Under the pieces are notes generated by a model, which saw only the letters and a list, made by a program, of their open reading frames with translations, had not been told where the DNA came from and ran no database searches. From Oscillospiraceae bacterium (GTDB lineage Bacteria > Bacillota > Clostridia > Oscillospirales > Ruminococcaceae), in NCBI GenBank assembly GCA_015066115.1, contig SVOZ01000004.1:112502-176501 (forward strand): DNA of 64,000 nucleotides, read 5' to 3'. This document shows positions 1 to 10,885 of this stretch, piece by piece (positions within the stretch are counted from its first letter, which is position 1; each line of letters starts with the position of its first letter). The position numbers and the translations under genes were made by a program.

Positions 1-1
1 T

Positions 2-124
2 CTGCGCTTCCAGCACGCCATCAATCAGCTGGATAATCCCATGAGAATTAACCTTGTTAAGAAGGACATTGCAAGAGTTATGACCATCATGAGAGAAAAA
101 CAGCTTCAGAGCGACGCTCAGTAA
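2..124 (+). CDS. rpmC: 50S ribosomal protein L29, C-terminal part (truncated by window start)
   Basis: Frame 2 reads [40 protein letters not shown], an L29 C-terminus; lies directly upstream of rpsQ. Confidence 0.9.
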   Translation: MRFQHAINQLDNPMRINLVKKDIARVMTIMREKQLQSDAQ

Positions 125-144
125 TTAGAAGGGAGGATTAAACC

Positions 145-402
145 ATGGCTGAAAGAACTTTAAGAAAAACCAGAGTGGGTAAGGTTGTCAGCGACAAGAT
201 GGACAAAACCGTTGTTGTTGCTATCGAAGACAACGTAAGACACCCCCTTTACAAGAAGATAGTTAAGCGCACTGTTAAATTCAAGGCTCACGACGAGAAT
301 AACGCTTGCGGCATTGGAGATAAGGTGCAGATCATGGAAACAAGACCTCTCTCTAAAGATAAGAGATGGAGAGTCGTCGAGATCATCGAAAAAGCCAGAT
401 AA
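145..402 (+). CDS. rpsQ: 30S ribosomal protein S17
   Basis: [31 protein letters not shown]...; RBS ggagg; operon position. Confidence 0.97.
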   Translation: MAERTLRKTRVGKVVSDKMDKTVVVAIEDNVRHPLYKKIVKRTVKFKAHDENNACGIGDKVQIMETRPLSKDKRWRVVEIIEKAR

Positions 403-512
403 AATATTTTTAATTACAGGCCGTAAGGCAGCCTTTGAGGTGTAAGGGAAACGAGGCGTCGTAACCCCCAAGCTTTATAAGAGGGCCTTATAGGACAAAA
501 GGAGGAAGCATC

Positions 513-881
513 ATGATTCAGATGCAAACCTACCTCAAAGTAGCCGACAATACCGGTGCAAAAGAGCTTATGTGCATCCGTGTACTTGGCGGTTCACGCA
601 GGAGGTACGCAAACATTGGCGATGTCATCGTGGCATCTGTCAAAAAGGCAGCTCCCGGCGGAGTTGTTAAGAAGGGCGACGTTGTTAGAGCAGTTATTGT
701 ACGCTCTGCAAAAGGCGTCCGCAGAGATGACGGCACCTACATCAGATTTGATGAAAATGCTGCTGTTATCATCAGAGAAGATAAAAACCCCAGAGGAACC
801 CGTATCTTTGGACCAGTAGCAAGAGAGCTTCGTGATCACGATTATCTCAAGATTCTCTCGCTTGCTCCCGAAGTACTTTAA
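513..881 (+). CDS. rplN: 50S ribosomal protein L14
   Basis: [28 protein letters not shown]...; RBS. Confidence 0.98.
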   Translation: MIQMQTYLKVADNTGAKELMCIRVLGGSRRRYANIGDVIVASVKKAAPGGVVKKGDVVRAVIVRSAKGVRRDDGTYIRFDENAAVIIREDKNPRGTRIFGPVARELRDHDYLKILSLAPEVL

Positions 882-896
882 TGGAGGTGTCGGCAA

Positions 897-1214
897 ATGA
901 ATAAAATTCACGTTAAAACAGGCGATACCGTCTATATCACCTCGGGTGATGACAAGGGCAAAACCGGTAAGGTTCTTGAAGTTAGCCCCAAGGAGAGCAA
1001 GGTTATCGTTGAGGGTCTCAATATGGTAACCAAGCACGTTAAACCCAGAAGAATGGGTGAGCAGGGCGGAATCGTTAAGGCTGAAGCCCCCATGTATGCA
1101 AGCAAGGTTATGCTTGTTTGCCCCAAATGCAAAAAAGCTACAAGAGTCGCTCACGCAAAGGATAAGGACGGCAAAACTGTTCGTCTTTGCAAACACTGCG
1201 GCGCAACATTTTAA
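897..1214 (+). CDS. rplX: 50S ribosomal protein L24, zinc-ribbon (CxxC...CxxC) type
   Basis: KOW motif GDTVYITSGDDKGKTGKV; C-terminal CPKCKK...CKHCGATF. Confidence 0.97.
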   Translation: MNKIHVKTGDTVYITSGDDKGKTGKVLEVSPKESKVIVEGLNMVTKHVKPRRMGEQGGIVKAEAPMYASKVMLVCPKCKKATRVAHAKDKDGKTVRLCKHCGATF

Positions 1215-1230
1215 GTGAGGAGGAATTATC

Positions 1231-1770
1231 ATGGCAAGATTACAGCAAGCATATCTTAAAGATATCGCACCCGAGCTTATGAAAAAGTTCGGTTACAAGA
1301 GCGTCATGCAGATTCCCAAGCTTGAAAAGGTCGTTGTTAGTGTAAGCAGCGGCGAAGCAAAGGATAACTCCAAAATCATGGACGCTATCGTCGGAGATCT
1401 GACCAAGATTACAGGCCAGAAGCCTGTTTTATGCAGAGCCAGAAAATCCGTCGCAAACTTTAAGCTCAGAGAAGGCATGGTTATCGGCGCAAAGGTTACA
1501 CTTCGCGGCGAGAGAATGTATGAGTTTGTTGACAGACTCTTCTCACTTGCTCTTCCCCGAGTAAGAGACTTCAGAGGCATTAATCCTAATTCCTTTGATG
1601 GTCGCGGAAACTATTCAATGGGCATTAAAGAGCAGCTTATCTTCCCCGAGATCGAGTACGATAAGATCGACAAGATCAGAGGTATGGATATCTGCTTTAT
1701 CACAACAGCCAAGACAGACGAAGAGTCGCGTGAGCTTCTTTCGCTCATGGGCGCACCGTTTGCAAAGTAA
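1231..1770 (+). CDS. rplE: 50S ribosomal protein L5
   Basis: Full L5 sequence; order L24-L5-S14. Confidence 0.98.
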   Translation: MARLQQAYLKDIAPELMKKFGYKSVMQIPKLEKVVVSVSSGEAKDNSKIMDAIVGDLTKITGQKPVLCRARKSVANFKLREGMVIGAKVTLRGERMYEFVDRLFSLALPRVRDFRGINPNSFDGRGNYSMGIKEQLIFPEIEYDKIDKIRGMDICFITTAKTDEESRELLSLMGAPFAK

Positions 1771-1783
1771 GGAGGGATTTTAA

Positions 1784-1969
1784 GTGGCCAAAACATCAAT
1801 GAAAGTTAAACAGCAGAGGACACCGAAATTCTCCGTAAGAGCTTATAATCGGTGCAAAATCTGCGGAAGACCCCACGGTTATCTTCGCAAATTTGGAATT
1901 TGCAGAATTTGTTTTAGAGAACTTGCCTACAAGGGAGAAATCCCCGGAGTCAAGAAAGCCAGCTGGTAA
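1784..1969 (+). CDS. rpsZ: 30S ribosomal protein S14 type Z (zinc)
   Basis: GTG start; [28 protein letters not shown]. Confidence 0.97.
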   Translation: MAKTSMKVKQQRTPKFSVRAYNRCKICGRPHGYLRKFGICRICFRELAYKGEIPGVKKASW

Positions 1970-1993
1970 GCACAAGCAAAGGAGGTTGACGCT

Positions 1994-2392
1994 ATGCAAA
2001 TCACAGATACAGTAGCTGATATGCTGACCCGTATTCGCAATGCGAACACTGCAAAGCATGATACAGTAGAAATACCTGCGTCTAACATGAAAAAGTCGAT
2101 AGCTCAGATATTGCTTGATGAAGGCTATATCAAAGATTTCGAGGTAATCGACGATGGTAAGCAGGGAACTATTAAAATTACATTAAAGTATGGTCCTAAC
2201 AAGACCCAGATCATCACCGGTCTTCGCAAGGTGTCTAAACCCGGCCTGAGAATTTACTCCGGCTGCGAGGATATGCCCAAGGTTATGAAAGGCCTTGGAA
2301 TTGCCATTGTTTCTACAAACAAGGGCGTTATGACCGACAAACAGGCTCGTAAAGAGAATGTCGGCGGCGAAGTTCTGGCATTTGTATGGTAA
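1994..2392 (+). CDS. rpsH: 30S ribosomal protein S8
   Basis: [18 protein letters not shown]... Confidence 0.98.
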   Translation: MQITDTVADMLTRIRNANTAKHDTVEIPASNMKKSIAQILLDEGYIKDFEVIDDGKQGTIKITLKYGPNKTQIITGLRKVSKPGLRIYSGCEDMPKVMKGLGIAIVSTNKGVMTDKQARKENVGGEVLAFVW

Positions 2393-2406
2393 GGGGGTAA
2401 GAGAAT

Positions 2407-2955
2407 ATGTCAAGAATTGGTAGAATGCCTGTTGCAATTCCTGCAGGCGTCGAAGTAAAGCTCGACGGAAAAACCCTTACCGTAAAAGGCCCCAAGGGCA
2501 CTCTTACACAGGAACTTCACCAGGATATGATCGTTGAGGTCGGTGCAGCTGAAATCACTGTAACCCGTCCCAGCGAGGTTAAAGAACACAAAGCGCTTCA
2601 CGGCCTTACCAGAAGCCTTATCGCCAATATGGTAACAGGAGTCACCACCGGTTTCTCCAAAACCTTAGAGGTAAACGGCGTAGGTTACCGTGTAGCAAAG
2701 CAGGGTAAGGACCTCGTTATGAACTTAGGTTATTCACACCAGGTCATTATGAGCGAGATCGAGGGCATCACAATCGATGTTCCTAACCCCAACCAGATAA
2801 TCATCAGCGGCCCCGACAAACAGAAGGTTGGTCAGTTTGCTGCTGAGGTTCGTGAGAAGAGAATGCCTGAGCCTTATAAGGGCAAGGGTATCAAGTATGC
2901 CGATGAGGTTATCCGTCGTAAAGAGGGAAAAGCCGGTAAAGGCGCCAAGAAATAA
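2407..2955 (+). CDS. rplF: 50S ribosomal protein L6
   Basis: [31 protein letters not shown]... Confidence 0.98.
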   Translation: MSRIGRMPVAIPAGVEVKLDGKTLTVKGPKGTLTQELHQDMIVEVGAAEITVTRPSEVKEHKALHGLTRSLIANMVTGVTTGFSKTLEVNGVGYRVAKQGKDLVMNLGYSHQVIMSEIEGITIDVPNPNQIIISGPDKQKVGQFAAEVREKRMPEPYKGKGIKYADEVIRRKEGKAGKGAKK

Positions 2956-2973
2956 TTAAAGGAGTGTTAAGCT

Positions 2974-3333
2974 ATGATTACAAAGCCTGATAGCAATAAA
3001 GCAAGGCTTAAGAGACACGCACGTGTCCGTTCCAAGATAAGCGGCACACCTGAGTGTCCCCGTCTTGATGTTTTTCGCTCCGCCAAGCACATTTATGTGC
3101 AGATCATTGATGATGTGAACGGAGTAACTCTTGCTTCCGCATCCACAGTTGAAAAGGATTTCGGCGCATACGGCGGAAACAAAGAGGCTGCAAAAAAGGT
3201 TGGCGAAACCATCGCCAAGCGTGCTCTTGAAAAAGGCATTGAAAACGTTGTTTTTGACAGAGGCGGATATGTATATCACGGTCGTGTTAAAGAGCTGGCC
3301 GAAGGTGCCCGTGAGGGCGGCCTCAAATTCTAA
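2974..3333 (+). CDS. rplR: 50S ribosomal protein L18
   Basis: [37 protein letters not shown]. Confidence 0.97.
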   Translation: MITKPDSNKARLKRHARVRSKISGTPECPRLDVFRSAKHIYVQIIDDVNGVTLASASTVEKDFGAYGGNKEAAKKVGETIAKRALEKGIENVVFDRGGYVYHGRVKELAEGAREGGLKF

Positions 3334-3348
3334 GAGGAGGTTTTACTT

Positions 3349-3852
3349 GTGAGCTTAATTGATGCATCGACAATGGAATTACAAGAAAAAGTAGTTGCCA
3401 TTAACCGCGTATCAAAAACTGTCAAGGGCGGTAGAATTTCAAAATTTGCTGCTCTGGTAGTCGTAGGCGACGGACAAGGAACCGTAGGCTTCGGCTTAGG
3501 CAAGGCAGGCGAAGTACCCGACGCAATCCGCAAGGGTATTGAGGACGCGAAGAAAAATCTTATAAAAGTGTCTCTTAAAGGCACATCAATTCCCCATGAA
3601 GTTATCGGAGCATACGGCGCAGGCAGAGTTCTTATGAAGCCCGCTGCCCCCGGTACCGGTGTTATCGCCGGCGGACCTGTTCGTGCAGTTGTTGAAATTG
3701 CAGGAATCAGAGATATCCGTACCAAATCGCTCCGCAGCAACAATCCGTGTAATGTGGTCAGAGCAACCATCCAGGGCTTAGCTTCTTTAAGAGATGCCCA
3801 GCAGGTTGCTGAGATTCGCGGAAAAAGCGTTAAAGAAGTTATGGTAGGTTAA
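3349..3852 (+). CDS. rpsE: 30S ribosomal protein S5
   Basis: GTG start; [43 protein letters not shown]. Confidence 0.98.
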   Translation: MSLIDASTMELQEKVVAINRVSKTVKGGRISKFAALVVVGDGQGTVGFGLGKAGEVPDAIRKGIEDAKKNLIKVSLKGTSIPHEVIGAYGAGRVLMKPAAPGTGVIAGGPVRAVVEIAGIRDIRTKSLRSNNPCNVVRATIQGLASLRDAQQVAEIRGKSVKEVMVG

Positions 3853-3865
3853 GGAGGGCTAAACA

Positions 3866-4045
3866 ATGGATAAGGTTAAAATTACTCTTAAAAAGAGCCT
3901 CATCGGATGCAAACAGGATCAGATTGCAACCGCTTATGCCCTCGGTCTTAAAAAGATCGGCGACGAAACGGTCCAGCCCGACAACCAGCCTACAAACGGC
4001 AAGATCAGAAAAATTTCCCACCTCGTAGAGGTAGTAAAAGCGTAG
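3866..4045 (+). CDS. rpmD: 50S ribosomal protein L30 (59 aa, missing from the supplied ORF track)
   Basis: ATG after aaggagg; reads [59 protein letters not shown]. Confidence 0.95.
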   Translation: MDKVKITLKKSLIGCKQDQIATAYALGLKKIGDETVQPDNQPTNGKIRKISHLVEVVKA

Positions 4046-4066
4046 TGCTAAGGAGGTGCGACCGAA

Positions 4067-4507
4067 ATGAAACTGTTTGAATTATCACCGGCAGAAGGCT
4101 CCCGCAAAGACGCTTACCGCAAGGGAAGAGGCGCGGGCTCCGGAAACGGAAAAACCGCCGGTAAAGGACACAAAGGCCAGAAAGCCAGAAGCGGCGGCGG
4201 AGTACGCCCCGGATTTGAAGGCGGCCAGATGCCTCTTGCAAGACGTGTTCCCAAGAGAGGTTTCAATAACATTTTTGCCACCAAGTATGTCGGTATCAAT
4301 GTAGACGCACTCAACCGTTTTGAAGACGGAAGCGTTGTTGACGAGGCTGCTATTGTAAAAGCAGGACTTGTTAAAAAGACACTTGACGGTATCAAGATTC
4401 TCGGCAGAGGAGAACTTACTAAGAACCTTACTGTTAAGGTTACTGCTTTCTCCGCAACCGCTAAAGAGAAGATTGAAAAGGCCGGAGGAAAGGCCGAGGA
4501 GGTGTAA
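4067..4507 (+). CDS. rplO: 50S ribosomal protein L15
   Basis: [57 protein letters not shown]. Confidence 0.98.
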   Translation: MKLFELSPAEGSRKDAYRKGRGAGSGNGKTAGKGHKGQKARSGGGVRPGFEGGQMPLARRVPKRGFNNIFATKYVGINVDALNRFEDGSVVDEAAIVKAGLVKKTLDGIKILGRGELTKNLTVKVTAFSATAKEKIEKAGGKAEEV

Positions 4508-4510
4508 AGT

Positions 4511-5803
4511 ATGCTTCAGATACTTAGAAACGCATGGAAAATCATCGATCTGAGGAAGAAACTGCTTTACACACTGTTAATAGTTGTTATATTCAGACTT
4601 GGTTCGGCAATCCCCGTTCCTTTTCTGGACATGACCGCCCTTAGTGACCTCGCTAAAACACTTAGCGGAGGCGGAAACCTGTTTGGCTATATGAATATGC
4701 TTACAGGTGACTCATTCTCTAAGGCAACACTTTTTGCTCTTTCCATCTCCCCTTATATTAATGCTTCCATTATTGTTCAGCTTTTAACTGTTGTTTTCAA
4801 AAAGCTTCAGAGCTGGGCAAAGGAAGAGGGAGAAGAAGGAAAGCGCAAGATAAACAGACTCACCAGAATTGTAACCATTATACTTGCCCTTATGATGGCA
4901 ACAGGTTATTATTTCACCTTAAAGTCAAGCAACATCGTTGCGGTAACTGACGGATTCTATGGCTGGTTTGCCGCCATCACCATCATCCTTTCGTTTGTTG
5001 CGGGCGCCAGCGTTATTATCTGGCTTGGCGAACTTATCAACAAAAAGGGTATCGGAAACGGCATCTCAATTCTGCTTTTTGCAGGTATCGTTGCGGGACT
5101 TCCCAACGCAGCAACAAGCCTTTGGGATTACTTTATGGCAGACAACATCTGGTACAAGATCCTTGTTCCCGTAATAATTGTTCTTGCTATAGTAGTTATC
5201 GGATTTATCGTTCTGATGTCCGAGGCCGAGAGAAGAATTCCCGTTCAGTATGCTAAACGCGTTGTAGGAAGAAAACAGTATGGCGGACAGAGCTCTTACA
5301 TTCCCATCAAGGTAAACATGAGCGGCGTTATGCCTATCATCTTTGCAAGCTCGATCGTAAGTCTCCCCGGAATCATCATTTCCTTCTTCAAGCTTGAGGG
5401 CATATGGGCAAAGTTTGCTTCAGTATTTAATTACAATTCTGCACTTTATGCAGTTGTGTATTTTCTCCTTATCATCGTATTCAACTATTTCTATGTTTCT
5501 ATTCAGTATAATCCCGTCGAGATCGCCAATAATCTCAAAAAGAATAATGGCGCCATCCCCGGTTACCGTACCGGTCAACCGACCTCGGATTATATTATGA
5601 AGGTTCTCGGAAAGATAATCCTTATCGGTGCTCTCTTCCTCGGACTTGTTGCGGTATTCCCCATCGCATTGCAGGGAATAACCAAAATGAACATCGCTCT
5701 CGGTGGTACAACCGTGCTCATCGTTGTAGGTGTTGCTTTAGAAACTGTTAAAACTTTGGAATCTCAGATGATGATGCGTCATTATAAAGGATTCCTTGAA
5801 TAA
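4511..5803 (+). CDS. secY: Protein translocase subunit SecY
   Basis: 10-TM SecY sequence (RLGSAIPVPF..., PGYRTGQPTSDYI); spc operon position. Confidence 0.98.
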   Translation: MLQILRNAWKIIDLRKKLLYTLLIVVIFRLGSAIPVPFLDMTALSDLAKTLSGGGNLFGYMNMLTGDSFSKATLFALSISPYINASIIVQLLTVVFKKLQSWAKEEGEEGKRKINRLTRIVTIILALMMATGYYFTLKSSNIVAVTDGFYGWFAAITIILSFVAGASVIIWLGELINKKGIGNGISILLFAGIVAGLPNAATSLWDYFMADNIWYKILVPVIIVLAIVVIGFIVLMSEAERRIPVQYAKRVVGRKQYGGQSSYIPIKVNMSGVMPIIFASSIVSLPGIIISFFKLEGIWAKFASVFNYNSALYAVVYFLLIIVFNYFYVSIQYNPVEIANNLKKNNGAIPGYRTGQPTSDYIMKVLGKIILIGALFLGLVAVFPIALQGITKMNIALGGTTVLIVVGVALETVKTLESQMMMRHYKGFLE

Positions 5804-5813
5804 GGTGAACCGG

Positions 5814-6446
5814 ATGAATTTAATTCTTCTTGGAGCTCCCGGTGCTGGAAAAGGAACTCAGGCGGAAGTAATTTGCGACCGTCTGTCCATTCCCGCAATA
5901 AGCACGGGGAATATCATTCGCGAGGCTCTCAGAAATGAGACCGAGCTTGGCTTAAAGGCCAAAAAGTTTATCGACGAGGGCGCGCTTGTTCCCGATGAGG
6001 TCGTTATCGGCATCATTCAGGAGCGCTTAAAAGAGGACGACTGTAAAAACGGATTTATCCTTGACGGATTTCCCCGCACAGTTCCTCAGGCAGAAGCTCT
6101 CGATAAAATGGGTGTGAATATCGATAGGGTAATCGATATTGAGGTTGCCGATGAGAAAATATGCGCTCGTCTTTCGGGAAGGCGCGTATGTAAAAGCTGC
6201 TCGGCAAGCTACCACACCATGTATAAGCCGTCTAAAGACGGTGTAACCTGCGATAAATGCGGCGGTGAGCTGATTTGTCGCAAGGATGACCATCCCGACA
6301 CCGTTCTGGAAAGACTTAAGGTCTACCACGAACAAACCGAACCGCTTATCAGTTTTTATAAAAGCAGAGGTAAGCTCGTAGTTGTCGAGGGTCAGGAAGA
6401 GGTTGAAGATACGACCCGCCTCACCTTAAAGGCAATAGAGGAGTAA
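5814..6446 (+). CDS. adk: Adenylate kinase with Cys4 zinc lid
   Basis: ATG at 5814 after aaggtg; MNLILLGAPGAGKGTQAE P-loop; lid CKSC...CDKC. Confidence 0.97.
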   Translation: MNLILLGAPGAGKGTQAEVICDRLSIPAISTGNIIREALRNETELGLKAKKFIDEGALVPDEVVIGIIQERLKEDDCKNGFILDGFPRTVPQAEALDKMGVNIDRVIDIEVADEKICARLSGRRVCKSCSASYHTMYKPSKDGVTCDKCGGELICRKDDHPDTVLERLKVYHEQTEPLISFYKSRGKLVVVEGQEEVEDTTRLTLKAIEE

Positions 6447-6451
6447 GCCTT

Positions 6452-7198
6452 ATGATAGAACTGAAAACTGCAAGCCAGATCGAAAAAATGCGGGTGGCAG
6501 GACGCCTTACAAGAGGAGCCCTTGAGCTTGCAGGGAGCTTAATTGCCCCCGGAGTTACAACGGCCGAGATCGACAAGGCGGTCTATCAGTTTATAACACA
6601 AAACGGCGGACAGCCGTCTTTCCTCGGATATGCCGGATATCCTGCGTCGGTTTGCCTCTCGGTAAACGACGAGGTTATCCATGGCATCCCCGGAAAACGC
6701 GTTCTCAAAGAGGGCGATATAGTCAGTGTCGATGTCGGCGCAGTGGTCGATGGCTGGCACGGCGATAACGCCGCAACCTTCCCTGTCGGAAAGGTAAGTG
6801 ATGAGGCGCAGAAGCTGATGGATGTCACAAAGCAGTGTCTTGACACAGCAATTTCTCTTGTTAAGCCGGGAGTCAGGCTCGGAGATATAGGCTTTGCAAT
6901 ACAGAGCCTTGCCGAGTCACATGGCTACGGTGTTGTCCGAGAATTTATCGGGCACGGAATCGGTAGTGAGATGCATCAGGGTCCCGATGTTCCAAACTAT
7001 GGAAAGCCGGGCCGCGGAATTCGCCTTGAAAAAGGCATGACCATTGCAATCGAACCGATGATAAACCTTAAAGGTCACGAAGTAAGAATACTTAGTGACG
7101 GCTGGACTGTGGTAACTCGTAGCGGTAGTGTTTCTGCTCATTTTGAGAACACAATAGCGGTTACCGATGACGGTGCTGAAATTCTTACAAAGCTTTAA
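6452..7198 (+). CDS. map: Type I methionine aminopeptidase
   Basis: IELKTASQIEKMRVAGRLT...; DVGAVVDGWHGDNAATF; EFIGHGIG. Confidence 0.97.
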   Translation: MIELKTASQIEKMRVAGRLTRGALELAGSLIAPGVTTAEIDKAVYQFITQNGGQPSFLGYAGYPASVCLSVNDEVIHGIPGKRVLKEGDIVSVDVGAVVDGWHGDNAATFPVGKVSDEAQKLMDVTKQCLDTAISLVKPGVRLGDIGFAIQSLAESHGYGVVREFIGHGIGSEMHQGPDVPNYGKPGRGIRLEKGMTIAIEPMINLKGHEVRILSDGWTVVTRSGSVSAHFENTIAVTDDGAEILTKL

Positions 7199-7293
7199 GC
7201 TTCTAAGAATGTTGTCTGCTCAAAGGCGGGCAGAAAAATGGCGTTTTAGATAGTTTTTAAATAAGGGTTGTTTCCTCTCTCAGTGGAAAGCGG

Positions 7294-7322
7294 CTGACCT
7301 TGAGTTTAAAAACTGCTAAAAT
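7294..7322 (+). promoter_or_regulatory. Candidate sigma-A promoter in the map-infA spacer
   Basis: CTGACC - 17 bp - TAAAAT, in a 175 bp non-coding spacer. Confidence 0.4.
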
Positions 7323-7373
7323 ATATTTAAAGAGGGTAAACCCCGACAAATAGCCTTTAGAGGAGGTTATCAT

Positions 7374-7592
7374 ATGTCAAAGGAAGATGTAATTGAAATC
7401 GAAGGAACAGTGCTTGAGGCTCTGCCTAATGCAATGTTTCAGGTTGAGCTTCCCAACGGTCATAAGATCCTTGCTCATATCTCGGGCAAACTGCGTATGA
7501 ACTACATCCGCATTCTCCCCGGTGACAAGGTTACCGTTGAGATGTCACCCTACGATCTTTCAAAGGGACGCATTACATGGCGCTCCAAATAA
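7374..7592 (+). CDS. infA: Translation initiation factor IF-1
   Basis: [72 protein letters not shown]. Confidence 0.98.
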   Translation: MSKEDVIEIEGTVLEALPNAMFQVELPNGHKILAHISGKLRMNYIRILPGDKVTVEMSPYDLSKGRITWRSK

Positions 7593-7669
7593 GCCGTGTG
7601 TCCATCTCAAAGGCACAAAAAACCATGCAAGAAACGGTCAAATAAAGACCTATCAAGGAGGTATACATT

Positions 7670-7783
7670 ATGAAAGTTAGACCTTCGGTAAAGCCCATCT
7701 GTGAAAAGTGCAAGATTATCAAAAGAAAAGGTCGCATAATGGTTATTTGCGAGAATCCCAAGCATAAACAGAGACAAGGCTAA
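7670..7783 (+). CDS. rpmJ: 50S ribosomal protein L36 (37 aa, missing from the ORF track)
   Basis: aaggaggtatacattATG; [37 protein letters not shown]. Confidence 0.97.
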   Translation: MKVRPSVKPICEKCKIIKRKGRIMVICENPKHKQRQG

Positions 7784-7815
7784 GAAGAAAACTTATAGTT
7801 GGAGGTGCAATTAGT

Positions 7816-8184
7816 ATGGCACGTATAGCCGGAGTTGACTTGCCTAAGGATAAGCGAGTCGAAATTGGTCTTACCTACATTTACGGTATCGGACGCAAGA
7901 GCGCTATGGACATCTTAGCAGAAGCTAAGGTTGATCCCGATACCAGAGTTAAAGATCTGACAGAGGACGAGGTTTCAAGACTTCGTGAATGCATTGATAA
8001 GGGTTACCACGTTGAAGGTGATCTTCGCAGAGAGGTTGCTCTTAACATTAAGAGACTCATCGAGATCGGATGCTACAGAGGCGTTCGTCATAGAAAGGGT
8101 CTCCCCGTCAGAGGACAGAAAACCAAAACTAACGCAAGAACACGCAAGGGTCCCAAGAGAACCATTGCTAACAAGAAGAAGTAA
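7816..8184 (+). CDS. rpsM: 30S ribosomal protein S13
   Basis: [30 protein letters not shown]... Confidence 0.98.
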   Translation: MARIAGVDLPKDKRVEIGLTYIYGIGRKSAMDILAEAKVDPDTRVKDLTEDEVSRLRECIDKGYHVEGDLRREVALNIKRLIEIGCYRGVRHRKGLPVRGQKTKTNARTRKGPKRTIANKKK

Positions 8185-8205
8185 TAAAAGGGAGGGATAT
8201 AAGCA

Positions 8206-8607
8206 ATGGCAAAGGCTGCTACTAAAAAGACTGCTGTCCGTAAACGCCGCGAGAGAAAAAATATCGAGCACGGCGCCGCACATATCCAGTCTACTTTTAA
8301 CAACACTATCGTAACTTTAACCGACAGCCAGGGCAATGCTCTTTCATGGGCAAGCGCAGGCGAGCTTGGCTTCAGAGGCTCCAAGAAGAGCACTCCGTTT
8401 GCTGCTCAGTCAGCTGCTGAAACTGCCGCTAAGGCTGCAATGGAGCACGGACTTAAAACCGTTGAGGTTTTTGTAAAGGGACCCGGATCCGGAAGAGAGG
8501 CTGCTATCAGAGCTCTTCAGGCAACCGGACTTGAGGTTACTATGATCAAAGACGTAACCCCCATCCCCCACAACGGATGCCGTCCTCCTAAGAGAAGACG
8601 CGTTTAA
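8206..8607 (+). CDS. rpsK: 30S ribosomal protein S11
   Basis: [50 protein letters not shown]. Confidence 0.98.
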   Translation: MAKAATKKTAVRKRRERKNIEHGAAHIQSTFNNTIVTLTDSQGNALSWASAGELGFRGSKKSTPFAAQSAAETAAKAAMEHGLKTVEVFVKGPGSGREAAIRALQATGLEVTMIKDVTPIPHNGCRPPKRRRV

Positions 8608-8630
8608 TATTAAACAGGAGGTGCTTTAAA

Positions 8631-9257
8631 ATGGCAAGATATACCGGTGCGGTTTGCAGATTATGCCGCCGCGAAGGACAGAAGCTTTTCTTAAAGGGTG
8701 ACAGATGCTATTCCGGCAAATGTTCTATTGACCTTAGAAAAACTGTTCCCGGACAGCACGGTCAGGGCCGCAAGAAAGTATCCGATTACGGATTACAGTT
8801 AAGAGCAAAGCAGAAGGCAAAGAGATTTTATGGCGTACTGGAAAGCCAGTTTGCTAAATATTTTGAAATGGCTGAGAGAAAGCCCGGTATGACCGGTGAA
8901 AACCTTCTCAGAATCCTCGAATCCAGACTTGATAACGTTATCTATCGTCTCGGATTTGCTTCCTCTCGTGCACAGGCAAGACAGCTTGTTCTGCACGGCC
9001 ACTACACCGTTAACGGCAAAAAGGTCAACATTCCTTCTTATCTTATCAAAGAGGGTGACGTTGTTGCTGTAAGCGAGAAAGCAAAGTCTGCTGACTTTAT
9101 GAAAGCTCTTGTTGAGAACAACGGTTCTAAACCCGTTCCCCAGTGGCTTGACGTAAATCGCGACAGCTTTGAAGCTAAGATCGTTCGCCTGCCCAACCGT
9201 GACGAGATCGACCTCGAGGTTGCAGAGCACATGATCGTCGAGTTGTATTCAAAATAA
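8631..9257 (+). CDS. rpsD: 30S ribosomal protein S4 (zinc type)
   Basis: [38 protein letters not shown]4 RNA-binding domain. Confidence 0.98.
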   Translation: MARYTGAVCRLCRREGQKLFLKGDRCYSGKCSIDLRKTVPGQHGQGRKKVSDYGLQLRAKQKAKRFYGVLESQFAKYFEMAERKPGMTGENLLRILESRLDNVIYRLGFASSRAQARQLVLHGHYTVNGKKVNIPSYLIKEGDVVAVSEKAKSADFMKALVENNGSKPVPQWLDVNRDSFEAKIVRLPNRDEIDLEVAEHMIVELYSK

Positions 9258-9272
9258 TAAGCATTTGCCTTG

Positions 9273-9342
9273 GCGCCGTATGCGTTTGCATCGGCGCAAA
9301 GGAGAATTGCTTTAGTCAGTAATAATTACACGGCGCAAGCCG
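9273..9342 (+). promoter_or_regulatory. Two-hairpin structured spacer between rpsD and rpoA
   Basis: GCGCCG-(t)-ATGC / GCAT-CGGCGC stem (9273-9297, one 1-nt bulge, GTTT loop) and CGGC-GCAA-GCCG GNRA hairpin (9331-9342); no U tract. Confidence 0.5.
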
Positions 9343-9360
9343 AAAAGGGAGGGCTATTTC

Positions 9361-10323
9361 ATGATAGAATTTCAGAAACCCAAGTTTACCTCCACTGATC
9401 TGACAGCAGACGGACGCTACGGCAAGTTCGTAGTTGAGCCGCTTGAGAGAGGCTACGGAATAACTCTCGGCAACAGCCTTAGAAGAGTTCTTCTTTCGTC
9501 GCTTCCCGGCGTTGCTGTTACATCGGTTCGTATTGACGGAATACAGCACGAGTTTTCAACTATCCCCGGTGTAAAGGAAGATGTTACAGAGATCATCCTT
9601 AACATCAAAGGCCTTACCGTAAATTACTCAGGTGAGGAGAGCAAGGAGCTTACCATCAGCGCTAAAGGTGAGTGCGTTGTTACTGCCGCCAGCATTCAGT
9701 CTGACGCAGAGGTCGAGATTCTCGAACCCGATATGCACATTGCAACCCTCGGAGCAGATGCGGAGCTTAATATGCATCTCACCATCGAAAAGGGCCGTGG
9801 ATATGTTTCTGCTGAGAGAAACAAAGAAATTATGAGTGAGAAGGGTGAAAGCGTTATCGGAGTCATCCCCGTTGACAGCATTTACAGCCCTGTTCTCAAG
9901 GTTAATTACACCGTTGAGAACACTCGTGTTGGACAGATTACCGACTATGACAAGCTGACACTTGAAGTTTGGACAGACGGAACTATTTCCGCTAAAGAAG
10001 CTGTGTCGCTTGCTGCCAAGGTTCTCAATGACCATCTCACATTATTCGTTGACCTCTCCGAAGAGGCCGCCAACACCGAAATAATGGTCGAGAAAGACGA
10101 TAAGAGCCACGAAAAGATCTTAGAGATGACTATTGAGGAGCTTGACCTCTCTGTCCGTTCCTTCAACTGCCTCAAGAGAGCAGGAATCAATACAGTTGAG
10201 GATCTTACAAAGAAAACCGAGGAAGAAATGATGAGAGTCAGAAACCTCGGAAAGAAATCCCTTGAAGAAGTTATCAACAAGCTTCATTCTTTGGGATATG
10301 ACTTAAGTCACGAAATGGACTAA
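9361..10323 (+). CDS. rpoA: DNA-directed RNA polymerase subunit alpha
   Basis: [29 protein letters not shown]-terminal [20 protein letters not shown]. Confidence 0.98.
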   Translation: MIEFQKPKFTSTDLTADGRYGKFVVEPLERGYGITLGNSLRRVLLSSLPGVAVTSVRIDGIQHEFSTIPGVKEDVTEIILNIKGLTVNYSGEESKELTISAKGECVVTAASIQSDAEVEILEPDMHIATLGADAELNMHLTIEKGRGYVSAERNKEIMSEKGESVIGVIPVDSIYSPVLKVNYTVENTRVGQITDYDKLTLEVWTDGTISAKEAVSLAAKVLNDHLTLFVDLSEEAANTEIMVEKDDKSHEKILEMTIEELDLSVRSFNCLKRAGINTVEDLTKKTEEEMMRVRNLGKKSLEEVINKLHSLGYDLSHEMD

Positions 10324-10386
10324 TTAACTTTTAATACTCATAACTGCGATGTAAAAAGCAGAGCAGAAGAAAAGGAGTGAATTTCA

Positions 10387-10728
10387 ATGCCGGGTTCCAG
10401 AAAGCTTGGAAGAGCTACCAGCCACAGAAAAGCAATGCTCAGAGCTATGGTAACCTATCTTCTCGAAAATGGAAAGATAGAGACAACCGTAACCAGAGCT
10501 AAAGAGGTTGGAGCAATGGCCGAGAAGATGATCACTATCGCAAAGACCAACAATCTCGCAGCTAAGAGACAGGTCCTTGCTTTTGTTACCAAGGAAGATG
10601 TTTCCAAAAAATTGTTTGATGAAATCGCACCTAAGTATGCCGAGAGAAACGGCGGATACACCAGAATTATTAAGGTGGGTCCCCGCCGCGGCGACGCTGC
10701 TGAAATGGCGATCATTGAACTTGTATAA
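10387..10728 (+). CDS. rplQ: 50S ribosomal protein L17
   Basis: [37 protein letters not shown]. Confidence 0.98.
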   Translation: MPGSRKLGRATSHRKAMLRAMVTYLLENGKIETTVTRAKEVGAMAEKMITIAKTNNLAAKRQVLAFVTKEDVSKKLFDEIAPKYAERNGGYTRIIKVGPRRGDAAEMAIIELV

Positions 10729-10741
10729 CATAAGTGGTCTT

Positions 10742-10774
10742 AAAAGGACAGAACTTTAGGTTCTGTCCTTTTTT
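10742..10774 (+). terminator. Rho-independent terminator of the ribosomal operon
   Basis: aaaaggacagaac-tttag-gttctgtccttttTT, 13 bp stem plus U tract. Confidence 0.93.
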
Positions 10775-10810
10775 CATTTTTGTGTAAGATTGTTAAATAC
10801 AAAACAATTC

Positions 10811-10839
10811 TTGAAAAAGTCCTCAGCATATTGTAATAT
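10811..10839 (+). promoter_or_regulatory. Candidate sigma-A promoter for the apbE-rnf operon
   Basis: TTGAAA - 17 bp - TAATAT, just after the rplQ terminator. Confidence 0.55.
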
Positions 10840-10885
10840 ATAATGTGGGGATGTAAAAAGTGTTAATGTGCAAAGGAGAGGCTTT

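Noticed and set aside
897-1214. Zn-ribbon L24 (plus zinc S14, S4, L36 and Adk lid) as a novelty
   Set aside because: To my knowledge Cys4 versions of these proteins are common in Clostridia; lineage-typical rather than new.
594-1232. 212-aa antisense ORF across rplN/rplX
   Set aside because: Lies opposite conserved ribosomal genes, has no plausible RBS and no family-like sequence; a shadow ORF.
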